Assembly: GCA_017628435.1 (NCBI GenBank)
Contig: JAGBZE010000192.1
Span: 1-6,383 of the forward strand
Direction of reading: 5' to 3'
DNA: 6,383 nt
From: Akkermansia sp.
GTDB taxonomy: Bacteria; Verrucomicrobiota; Verrucomicrobiia; Verrucomicrobiales; Akkermansiaceae
Position 1 is the first letter of the stretch; every line of letters starts with the position of its first letter. Under the pieces are notes generated by a model. The model was not told the DNA's origin, made no database searches, and saw nothing but the letters and a program-made list of their open reading frames with translations. Shown in pieces: positions 1-5,833 of this stretch. Position numbers and translations under genes: made by a program.

Positions 1-1272
1 GATGCCGAATATATCTCCCGCGGTGCATACGATTGTTACACGAAGAACAACCTGCGCTATTCCCAGAATGTGGCGCTGGATATGTACAAGGAAATCAACA
101 CCCGCACCAACCTGCCCGCGCAGATTGACCTCTTTGCCACGGACCACGGCATGGAGTACGATTTCCTCTTCATTGCCAAGGGCGGCGGTTCTGCCAACAA
201 GACTTACCTCTACCAGGAGACCAAGGCGCTGCTCAACCCTGCATCCCTCAAGAAGTTCATGGTGGAGAAGATGAGTACGCTGGGCACGGCAGCCTGCCCG
301 CCCTACCACGTAGCCTTTGTGGTGGGTGGCACCAGCGCTGAAACCTGCCTCAAGACGGTGAAGCTGGCCTCCACCAAGTACTATGATTCCCTGCCCACCA
401 CCGGCAACGAACACGGCCGCGCCTTCCGCGACGTGGAGCTGGAGAATGAGCTGAAGCTCGAAGCTGAGAAGCTGGGTCTGGGTGCTCAGTTCGGCGGCAA
501 GGCCTTTGCGCTGGATGTGCGCGTGGTGCGTCTGCCCCGCCACGGTGCTTCCTGCCCGGTAGCTCTGGGTGTTTCCTGCTCTGCAGACCGCAACGCCAAG
601 GCCAAGATTACCCCCGAGGGTATCTTCATCGAGGAACTCGAATACGACCCGGGCAAATACATTCCCGCCGAATATCGCGAGACCAAGAGCGAGGGTGTGC
701 CGATTGACCTGGACCGCCCGATGAACGAAGTGCTGGCCGAGCTGACCAAGTACCCGGTCAAGACCCGTCTTTCCCTGACTGGCACCATCATCGTGGGTCG
801 CGATATCGCTCACGCCAAGCTGAAGGAACTGCTGGATGCCGGTAAGGAACTGCCCCAGTACATCAAGGATCATCCCATCTACTACGCCGGCCCTGCCAAG
901 ACCCCCGAGGGCTATCCCTCCGGTTCCTTCGGCCCCACCACCGCCGGCCGTATGGACTCCTATGTGGAGCTCTTCCAGAGCCACGGCGGCAGCATGATTA
1001 TGATTGCCAAGGGCAACCGCGCCCAGTGCGTCACGGATTCCTGCAAGCAGTTCGGTGGTTTCTACCTGGGCTCCATCGGTGGCGTTGCTGCCGACCTGGC
1101 CAAGAACTGCATCACCTCCATCGAATGCATCGAATACCCCGAGCTGGGTATGGAAGCCATCTGGAAGATTACGGTGAAGGACTTCCCGGCTTACATCCTG
1201 GTAGATGACAAGGGTAACGACTTCTTTGCCGATATCCGCGCCAACTGGGCATGCCCGACTTGCGCTCACTAA
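1..1272 (+). CDS. fumA: Fumarate hydratase class I (Fe-S fumarase), 5' end cut by the window
   Basis: Catalyses reversible hydration of fumarate to (S)-malate in the TCA cycle, or the reverse branch during fermentation; cytoplasmic. The frame is open from base 1 and gives 423 visible residues. From memory, E. coli FumA is about 548 residues, so roughly 125 N-terminal residues lie upstream. The visible part resembles FumA throughout: KGGGSANKTYLYQE, then TAACPPYH (Cys codon 295-297) and RHGASCPV (Cys codon 553-555), two of the three cysteines expected to hold the [4Fe-4S] cluster; the third should lie in the missing part. The C-terminal beta domain begins near NGTIIVGRD-like TGTIIVGRDIAHAKLK and includes GPTTAGRMDSY and YLGSIGG. 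The protein ends in DFFADIRANW then a CPTC motif, comparable to the Cys-containing E. coli tail. An intrinsic terminator follows 21 bases after the TAA. The family call is very secure; the choice of fumA over fumB as symbol is arbitrary. Confidence 0.96.
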   Translation, partial: DAEYISRGAYDCYTKNNLRYSQNVALDMYKEINTRTNLPAQIDLFATDHGMEYDFLFIAKGGGSANKTYLYQETKALLNPASLKKFMVEKMSTLGTAACPPYHVAFVVGGTSAETCLKTVKLASTKYYDSLPTTGNEHGRAFRDVELENELKLEAEKLGLGAQFGGKAFALDVRVVRLPRHGASCPVALGVSCSADRNAKAKITPEGIFIEELEYDPGKYIPAEYRETKSEGVPIDLDRPMNEVLAELTKYPVKTRLSLTGTIIVGRDIAHAKLKELLDAGKELPQYIKDHPIYYAGPAKTPEGYPSGSFGPTTAGRMDSYVELFQSHGGSMIMIAKGNRAQCVTDSCKQFGGFYLGSIGGVAADLAKNCITSIECIEYPELGMEAIWKITVKDFPAYILVDDKGNDFFADIRANWACPTCAH

Positions 1273-1293
1273 AGAGAGATAAGCTCTTCCTCT

Positions 1294-1330
1294 ATCACCC
1301 CCGTTGCCTGCGCAGCGGGGGTGATTTCTT
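1294..1330 (+). terminator. Rho-independent terminator of the fumarase gene
   Basis: Bases 1294-1307 pair with 1312-1325 in a 14-bp stem with a single G-T wobble and a 4-base loop (CTGC). The run of five C:G pairs makes it very stable. The 3' side runs into TTTCTT, a modest T tract. It lies 21 bases after the fumarase stop and upstream of the cdsA promoter, so it should separate the two transcription units. Confidence 0.88.
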
Positions 1331-1347
1331 ACCCACGCAAACAGAAT

Positions 1348-1361
1348 CTGCCATCTGGCAG
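1348..1361. other. Short dyad CTGCCA-TC-TGGCAG between the fumarase terminator and the cdsA promoter
   Basis: Six-base arms in perfect inverted repeat separated by two bases, about 37 bases upstream of the -35 element. The symmetry and position would fit a dimeric regulator site upstream of a promoter. A single 14-base dyad can occur by chance, and no known operator is recognised. Confidence 0.25.
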
Positions 1362-1397
1362 CGCGTATTTCAACTAACACCGCCGGGCAATATATAA

Positions 1398-1426
1398 TTG
1401 ACAAGTCAGCCCGCACGGTATAAAAT
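1398..1426 (+). promoter_or_regulatory. Sigma-70-type promoter for the cdsA-lipid kinase operon
   Basis: A perfect -35 hexamer TTGACA (1398-1403) is followed after 17 bases by TAAAAT (1421-1426), one mismatch from the TATAAT consensus. An overlapping TATAAA at 1419-1424 would give 15-base spacing. The predicted transcription start is near 1433, leaving a leader of about 50 bases before the ATG at 1485. The AT-rich stretch just upstream (TATATAA, 1391-1397) could help as an UP-like element. Sequence match only; this is the best promoter in the window. Confidence 0.75.
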
Positions 1427-1432
1427 ACGCGC

Positions 1433-1454
1433 GTAGAGCGTACTATAACTCTAC
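1433..1454 (+). promoter_or_regulatory. Possible 5'-end hairpin in the cdsA leader
   Basis: GTAGAG (1433-1438) and CTCTAC (1449-1454) form a perfect 6-bp inverted repeat around a 10-base loop. The left arm begins at the predicted transcription start. The bases from 1455 to the ATG hold only two Gs and no Shine-Dalgarno-like run. A 5'-terminal stem is known in other bacteria to protect mRNA from 5'-dependent decay; equally the dyad may be an initiation-site operator, or chance. Confidence 0.35.
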
Positions 1455-1484
1455 TTTACTTACCACCTCACACCTCTGGCAACT

Positions 1485-2432
1485 ATGTCCCCCAAAATCA
1501 AGACCCTTCTGGAACGCGGATTCAGCACCATCGTCCTTCTCTCCCTTCTCGGTGGCACCGTGGCGTGGAACGAGCCCATCGGCTACGCCGGCCTTATCTG
1601 CGTGCTCTGCAACCTGACCAGCTGGGAATGGTTCAACATGCTCAAGGGCACTAACGCCAACCGAGTGCTTTCCCTGGTGTGTGGTCTTATCTACCCCTGG
1701 TTGCTGGCTGCCATCTGCCTTATGCCGACATATGGCACAGGAGCAGAGACTATGATAGAGCTGCTTGACGGTGGCATTTCTGTGGCACTTGGCTTCCTGG
1801 TGCTGTACACTCTGCTTGCTTTCTGCGGCCAGCTGTTCCGCATGGACTACCGCGGCAAGACCGGCGCCGAAGTGCTGGATGGCATGGGCATGACCCTTCT
1901 TTCCTTCGTATACCCGGTGTGGATGTTCAGCTTTGCTCTTTTATGTGTGGATGTTGAGGCAACCATCTGGACGATGCTCTGGATTGTACTCTTCACCAAG
2001 ATGAGCGATATCTGGGCCTATGTGAGCGGCATCCTGCTGGGAGGCAAGTTCATCACCCGCAAGTTCAGCCCCAGCGTTTCCCCCAAGAAGACTTGGGAAG
2101 GCATCATCGGCTCCATCATCATCACGCTCACGGTGGGTGCCATCCTGCTGCCGGCTCTTGGTCTGATGACCTGGGAAGAAATTTCCACCCCCTCCTTCCT
2201 CATCACCTACATCCCGCTGGGGCTTCTGCTCTTCTTCCTTTCCGTATGGGGCGACCTCGCCGGCTCCCTCATCAAGCGCGGCCTTGCTGTGAAAGACAGC
2301 GGTTCGCTTCTGCCCGGCATTGGTGGTATCTTCGACCTCATTGATTCCCCGGCCTTCACCGTATCTGCAGCCATCTGCGTGGCACCCATCATTGCAAAAG
2401 TAGTTGTAATGATGAGCATGCTTTGCTGCTAA
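1485..2432 (+). CDS. cdsA: Phosphatidate cytidylyltransferase (CDP-diacylglycerol synthase)
   Basis: Makes CDP-diacylglycerol from phosphatidic acid and CTP, the branch-point precursor of phosphatidylethanolamine, phosphatidylglycerol and cardiolipin, in the inner membrane. The 315-residue product is mostly hydrophobic, with about seven to eight likely membrane segments (for example residues 14-28, 33-43, 63-80, 97-114, 140-155, 162-180, 208-227, 238-255). Family motifs are in order: SPKKTWEG (199-206), GDLAGSLIKR (256-265), then KDSGSLLPG and GGIFDLIDS (270-288), which hold the acidic residues expected to bind metal and CTP (Asp257, Asp271, Asp284, Asp287). The usual PGHGG-x-x-D-R reads PGIGG-x-x-D-L here, so His becomes Ile279 and Arg becomes Leu285. 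The ATG at 1485 lacks a clear ribosome-binding site, but the hydrophobic N terminus starts right after it and the -35/-10 pair sits well placed upstream. The lipid kinase gene follows after 10 bases. Confidence 0.93.
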   Translation: MSPKIKTLLERGFSTIVLLSLLGGTVAWNEPIGYAGLICVLCNLTSWEWFNMLKGTNANRVLSLVCGLIYPWLLAAICLMPTYGTGAETMIELLDGGISVALGFLVLYTLLAFCGQLFRMDYRGKTGAEVLDGMGMTLLSFVYPVWMFSFALLCVDVEATIWTMLWIVLFTKMSDIWAYVSGILLGGKFITRKFSPSVSPKKTWEGIIGSIIITLTVGAILLPALGLMTWEEISTPSFLITYIPLGLLLFFLSVWGDLAGSLIKRGLAVKDSGSLLPGIGGIFDLIDSPAFTVSAAICVAPIIAKVVVMMSMLCC

Positions 2433-2442
2433 GTTTTTCCAT

Positions 2443-3420
2443 ATGTCACACCGCACACCGCTACTCATCAATCCCAAAGCCGGAAGCCTTTTCCGTTCAG
2501 GCCTGCAGACATGGCTCGACGCCCATCGCGATGACTTTCGCGAGGTGCATACCCAGAGCGCCGAGGATCTGACCCAGAAGGCACGTGAGTTAGCAGAAAG
2601 CGGTGAACCCGTTGTTGCCGCTGCAGGTGGCGATGGCACGCTGATGGGAGCTGCGCAGGGCCTTGTAGGCACCGGCGCAGCTCTCGGCATTCTGCCCTGC
2701 GGCACCATGAATGTCTTTGCCCGTGAGCTCGGCATCGGCTCACGACAATTTGATATTGCACTGGAAGCCATCAAAGGCGACAAGCGGCAGGAGGTAGACA
2801 TTTTTGCCGTAAATGGCAAACCCTTTCTGCAGGTAGCCGGATTCGGGCCGGATGCCCGTGCCATTGAACTGGTCACCCCTGCGCTCAAAAAGCGCCTCGG
2901 AGCAGCGGCGCACGCTGTCACCGGCCTGAAGGTGGCGCTGGAAAAGCCCCCGGTCATCACCCTGACCACACCGGATGGGGAGACCATCAAGGGCACCCAG
3001 ATCATCATGGGCAACGGCAAGCGCTACGGTGGCGAGGCTCACCTTTTCGCCGAAGCCAGCTATGAGGACGGCCGACTGGATGTTGCTGTCATCGACCAGG
3101 AAAACATCGGTGTGCTGTTCGAGGTGCTCGGGCTCGTCATCTCCCGCGGAGCCACTAATTCCAATATTTCCGAATTCACCAGGCTGCTCCGTATCAAGAG
3201 CTGCACCCTCACCTGCGAGGGCAATCTGCCCTACCACCTGGATGGCGATTATGCCGGCACCCTTCCGCCGGGCGAGGAATTGCGCATCGAACGCCTGCCC
3301 TATAAACTCAAAGTCTGCATGCCGAGCAATCCTGTTCCTCTCAGCCCACTGGAACGAATGATGGCACATCCGGCCATCGCCGCTATGCGCGAGAAAATCG
3401 AGTCGCTCAACGACCTTTGA
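2443..3420 (+). CDS. Diacylglycerol kinase-family lipid kinase (DagK/YegS type)
   Basis: Expected to phosphorylate a lipid hydroxyl, most simply diacylglycerol to phosphatidic acid with ATP, at the cytoplasmic face of the membrane. The 325-residue protein shows the soluble DAGK catalytic fold: INPKAG (9-14), the nucleotide-binding GGDGT (62-66) and LPCGTMNVFARELG (84-97). The second lobe carries GNGKRYGGEAHLFAEAS (190-206), EDGRLDV (208-214) and HLDGDYAG (265-272). In characterised members the last site is DGE, with Glu as the catalytic base; here it is Asp-Gly-Asp, a variant I believe is common in the family. It starts 10 bases after the cdsA stop with no Shine-Dalgarno site, so it probably relies on ribosomes finishing cdsA. 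Pairing with cdsA suggests recycling of diacylglycerol into phospholipid synthesis. Sphingoid or other lipid substrates cannot be excluded. The 3' end overlaps the convergent phosphatase gene by 14 bases. Confidence 0.88.
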   Translation: MSHRTPLLINPKAGSLFRSGLQTWLDAHRDDFREVHTQSAEDLTQKARELAESGEPVVAAAGGDGTLMGAAQGLVGTGAALGILPCGTMNVFARELGIGSRQFDIALEAIKGDKRQEVDIFAVNGKPFLQVAGFGPDARAIELVTPALKKRLGAAAHAVTGLKVALEKPPVITLTTPDGETIKGTQIIMGNGKRYGGEAHLFAEASYEDGRLDVAVIDQENIGVLFEVLGLVISRGATNSNISEFTRLLRIKSCTLTCEGNLPYHLDGDYAGTLPPGEELRIERLPYKLKVCMPSNPVPLSPLERMMAHPAIAAMREKIESLNDL

Positions 3421-3940
3421 TACGGGTGCGCATGGCATCCCAATCTGTCTCCCGGAGCAGCGTCAGCAGGTTTTCATACCAGAACTCGTGGTAGCCAAAG
3501 CGTTCTTCGCGGAATTCTTTTTCTGCCTCTGCCACACTCCAGTTCTGAAACACAATGCGGTAGGCAGCCACAATAATACCCGTTCGGTCTGAGCCATGCC
3601 AGCAATGCACCAGCACAGGCTTGGGCGCATTCGCAATCAGAGCCAGGCAATTCTCCACATCAGATGCAGTCACCTCACCAGCAGCCACGGGATAGGCCAT
3701 GAGGTGCAGCTGCGTGTGACGCGCTTTGCGGGTATCCTTATGATATTCTCTGAGGTTGAGAACCGAGCGGATACCCAATTTCTGCAAGGCAGTGAAGCCC
3801 TCGCGTTCCGGCTGAGCAGACCGATAAAGCTCATCACTAATCTTGTAGCTATTCCCAACGCCCTCGACCTGTACCGGCTCGGCAGCAAAGCCTAGCGAAA
3901 GCAAAAACAATACACAAATGGAAAGGAGGCAACGCATCAT
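3407..3940 (-). CDS. Exported Cys-based protein phosphatase (tyrosine/dual-specificity type)
   Basis: The 177-residue product begins with a signal peptide (MMRC, then a Leu-rich core to about residue 18, cleavage likely after Ala19 or Ala20), so it should act in the periplasm or outside the cell. No lipobox cysteine follows the core. The mature part begins as in small dual-specificity phosphatases, with LYRSAQPE (39-45) and LGIRSVLNLRE (55-65). It has the complete P-loop HCWHGSDRTG (112-121) with nucleophile Cys113 and phosphate-binding Arg119. The general acid is uncertain; acidic residues near 89-97 are candidates. Substrates could be phosphoproteins, phosphoinositides or other phosphate esters. 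Start choice: the ATG at 3940 overlaps the upstream ankyrin stop as ATGA, with AGGAG 11 bases before it; the next codon is also ATG (3937). The 3' end runs 14 bases into the convergent lipid kinase gene. No terminator is visible after it. Confidence 0.87.
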   Translation of the reverse strand: MMRCLLSICVLFLLSLGFAAEPVQVEGVGNSYKISDELYRSAQPEREGFTALQKLGIRSVLNLREYHKDTRKARHTQLHLMAYPVAAGEVTASDVENCLALIANAPKPVLVHCWHGSDRTGIIVAAYRIVFQNWSVAEAEKEFREERFGYHEFWYENLLTLLRETDWDAMRTRIKGR

Positions 3941-5550
3941 TCAGACTGTGGCTCCTGCGAGCCTTGAGATTTTTCCTGAGGTTCAGAATTTTCCTGGTGT
4001 GCTTCACCGGAACCAGACTGCAGCGCACCTAACTGGGCCTGCATCTCCTTAAGATAATCAGGCTGAGGCTCTACGGATACAGACTGTTCCTCAGCGGGGG
4101 CTGGTTCAGGCTGAGCTTCAGCGACCACAACGGGTTGTTCCTCTGCAGAAGCAGGTTCAGATTTTTCTTCAGTGACCACGGGATGCTCTTCTGCAGGAGC
4201 AGGTTTGGTCTGCGACTCGGTAGCTACAGTCTCCGGCTGCGGCTCAGTAGCCACAAGCGGCTCCCCGGCGGGGACAGGTTCAGGAGAAAGCTCCGCAGCA
4301 ACAGGCTGCTCCTCTACAGAGGGAGAATCCGCCTGTGCCACGTCTTCTGCAGCCGGGATTTCTGCTTGCTCGGCTTCAGGCACAGCAGCTGCCGCCAACC
4401 TGGCTGCACGTGCAGCAGCACGAGTTTTTGCCTCCTGGCGGGTCTTTTCCACTTCCTCTCGCTTATCCGGGGAATCCGGGTGAATCAGCGAGCCGTTATC
4501 TCTGAAATAGGCACACAGTGCTCTGGATGCCTTGGAATAGAATCTATCGTAATGAATACGCAGAGAACAGCCTCGGCGATTCAGTTCATTCACATCCGCG
4601 CCAGCCTCAACCAGCATACGGGCAATCTCCACAGCAGACTCGGGATTATCCCTCTTACGAGCAGGTATATTGAACAACGGCTCCTGGCCATAGCGGCGGG
4701 CTCGCGGAGAGACCTCAATGCTCACACCCGCATCCAATGCCGCGCGCACACCCTCAACATTCCCCTTTCGTATAAGGTCAAGCAGGGGAATCTCACCCAC
4801 AACAGCCGTATTCTCCGCAGCTGAGGCAACGGGAGCAATCGCCTTGCGCACCCCCTTCTGACGCAAATGACGGCGAAGGTCATCACGATACCAATTCCAG
4901 GTGAGAGCCCAGCCGTTCATACGCTTCTGAAGGTCTGTTTCACCAAACTCCAGTAGAAGCATACGCATCTCGTGGTTGCAATCCTGATTTCCCATCTCGC
5001 AGAACGGAACCGTGGTCACCATGCGGTCGCCCTTCCACGTTGTCATAGGGGCGTCAGGATTTGCCCCCTTTTCCAGCAGCACGCGAGCCATACGCACACG
5101 AGCCGCAGCCGTACGAGGGTTCATGAACCGCACCAGCAGGCCCAGCGGCGTATCGCCCACATAGCCCAGCTGCTGCCAGTCACCAGCGCGCGTATCGAAG
5201 GGCACTCCTGCCTCCATCAATGCACTGAACAAATTCTCATCTGCGTACACACAGGCAGCATGCAGCGCGGTAAAACCACTGGGAGACACCTTATCAGCCT
5301 CACCCGTGTGCATGATTTCATACAACAGCTCAGGCATCTCACTCTGCCAGCTCCACTGCCCACGGTAAATACCGGAGTTCTGTTCCATCATCTGGGCAGA
5401 ATTGTGGTGCGGGTCATTCGAGGGGCGAGTGTCTGCAATACCTGTTCGCCCGGCAAGCAGGTCGAGCGAGGAACACTGTTCAATACTCCACTCCACCGCA
5501 TAGAGCAGCGGTGTCATCATCATCACAGCTATGGTCGGGAGTATCCTCAT
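3937..5550 (-). CDS. Exported ankyrin-repeat protein with Pro/Glu/Ala-rich repeat tail
   Basis: Function unknown; ankyrin repeats bind other proteins. With the ATG at 5550 the product has 537 residues and begins with a signal peptide (MRILP, hydrophobic core, LLYA then VEW, cleavage likely after Ala18), so it should be periplasmic or secreted. An AGGA 8 bases upstream supports this start. A GTG at 5586 would add 12 polar residues before the signal peptide and is less likely. Ankyrin units: about 88-119 (GFTALHAAC ... LMEAGVPFD), 132-166 (GDTPLGLL ... LLEKGANPD), 252-281 (IPLLDLIRKGN ... ALDAGVSIE), 289-325 (EPLFN ... LVEAGADVN). A charged helical segment (362-390, Arg/Ala/Glu-rich) leads into a Pro/Glu/Ala/Val repeat tract (about 412-498) and a Gln/Ser/Glu-rich end. 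No membrane anchor or lipobox is seen after the signal peptide. Four-base overlap with the downstream exported phosphatase suggests they are made together and may share a task, possibly with the ankyrin part holding a partner protein. Confidence 0.85.
   Translation of the reverse strand: MRILPTIAVMMMTPLLYAVEWSIEQCSSLDLLAGRTGIADTRPSNDPHHNSAQMMEQNSGIYRGQWSWQSEMPELLYEIMHTGEADKVSPSGFTALHAACVYADENLFSALMEAGVPFDTRAGDWQQLGYVGDTPLGLLVRFMNPRTAAARVRMARVLLEKGANPDAPMTTWKGDRMVTTVPFCEMGNQDCNHEMRMLLLEFGETDLQKRMNGWALTWNWYRDDLRRHLRQKGVRKAIAPVASAAENTAVVGEIPLLDLIRKGNVEGVRAALDAGVSIEVSPRARRYGQEPLFNIPARKRDNPESAVEIARMLVEAGADVNELNRRGCSLRIHYDRFYSKASRALCAYFRDNGSLIHPDSPDKREEVEKTRQEAKTRAAARAARLAAAAVPEAEQAEIPAAEDVAQADSPSVEEQPVAAELSPEPVPAGEPLVATEPQPETVATESQTKPAPAEEHPVVTEEKSEPASAEEQPVVVAEAQPEPAPAEEQSVSVEPQPDYLKEMQAQLGALQSGSGEAHQENSEPQEKSQGSQEPQSE
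3952..3956 (-). promoter_or_regulatory. Ribosome-binding site of the phosphatase gene inside the ankyrin gene
   Basis: AGGAG on the minus strand, 11 bases before the ATG at 3940, lies in the last codons of the ankyrin gene. Together with the ATGA stop-start overlap it supports translational coupling and fixes the phosphatase start. Confidence 0.6.
4057..4317 (-). repeat. In-frame Pro/Glu/Ala/Val-rich repeats inside the ankyrin gene
   Basis: Imperfect units of 16-17 residues (48-51 bases) with the pattern AEE-[QH]-P-V-V followed by E/Q-rich residues and P-E-P-A. The clearest copies are AEEHPVVTEEKSEPAS, AEEQPVVVAEAQPEPAP and AEEQSVSVEPQPD; VEEQPVAAELSPEPVP at the start is more diverged. At the DNA level GACCAC recurs 51 bases apart (4123 and 4174), followed by similar CTCTGCAGAAGCAGGTT-like stretches. 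Such proline-rich stretches are usually extended and could serve as a spacer across the periplasm or cell wall. Copy number could vary between strains. Confidence 0.7.
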
Positions 5551-5558
5551 CTGAAAAA

Positions 5559-5562
5559 TCCT
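5559..5562 (-). promoter_or_regulatory. Ribosome-binding site that decides the ankyrin gene start
   Basis: AGGA on the minus strand, 8 bases before the ATG at 5550. No comparable run stands before the GTG at 5586. The signal peptide begins exactly at the ATG at 5550. Confidence 0.55.
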
Positions 5563-5763
5563 GCTGGGCTGAGCATATTCTCCCACATTTCATCCATAAA
5601 CGTCAAGTTCATTCTATGACAAGAAAACAAACCGCACTCATCGAACATCGTATACGCCAGGCACTTCATTCCCCTACCGATTATATTTTCGGGACTATAA
5701 TACCGCGCGCCGACAGGTTAACGTATCCAGGCTAATCGGCGGCACTCGATTGAATACATCCAT

Positions 5764-5799
5764 AAAAATCCCCGGTGCTGCGGTGAGCACCGGGGATTT
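5764..5799 (-). terminator. Rho-independent terminator of the aminotransferase gene
   Basis: Bases 5766-5779 and 5786-5799 form a perfect 14-bp stem around a 6-base loop. The stem core is GC-rich and its outer end is AAA/TTT. On the minus strand the hairpin is followed by a run of five Ts (complement of 5764-5768), about 35 bases past the aminotransferase stop. It should prevent read-through into the ankyrin gene, which therefore needs its own promoter. Confidence 0.9.
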
Positions 5800-5833
5800 G
5801 GAATACACAATAATCTAAGGTTAAGAGAAGAGA

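Larger units (their letters stand above)
5551..5833. other. Intergenic region upstream of the ankyrin gene and downstream of the aminotransferase
   Basis: Holds the aminotransferase terminator (5764-5799) and, presumably, the ankyrin promoter. No convincing -35/-10 pair was found for the minus strand. Two perfect TATAAT hexamers face each other as arms of an inverted repeat: 5680-5685 (minus strand) and 5696-5701 (plus strand), 10 bases apart; neither has a recognisable -35 at 16-18 bases. A plus-strand open frame from ATG 5616 to TAA 5735 would encode 39 residues (MTRKQTALIEHRIRQ at its start) without a ribosome-binding site and is not called as a gene. A 6-bp inverted repeat, CGCCGA (5708-5713) and TCGGCG (5736-5741), is too widely spaced to mean much. 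Confidence 0.5.

Noticed and set aside
2..274. Alternative frame at the left edge
   Set aside because: Base 1 opens the fumarase frame, which matches the family residue by residue; the +2 frame is Arg/Thr/Pro-rich shadow.
1941..3020. Long minus-strand open frame (359 codons) across cdsA and the lipid kinase gene
   Set aside because: It runs antisense to two genes with clear family motifs, crosses their junction, and its translation is low-complexity Ser/Pro/Ala/Arg-rich with no recognisable domain.
4057..4317. Repeats considered as a CRISPR array or intergenic repeat element
   Set aside because: Units are imperfect, in frame, have no unique spacers and encode a regular Pro/Glu-rich peptide.
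4135..4824. Plus-strand open frame of 229 codons inside the ankyrin gene
   Set aside because: It is the mirror of the Pro/Glu-rich repeat tract; the Ser/Arg/Leu/Cys-rich translation is what the complement of that tract gives.
4972..5619. Plus-strand open frame of 215 codons opposite the ankyrin N-terminal region
   Set aside because: Overlaps the ankyrin signal peptide and repeats antisense; His/Arg-rich translation without motifs and no ribosome-binding site.
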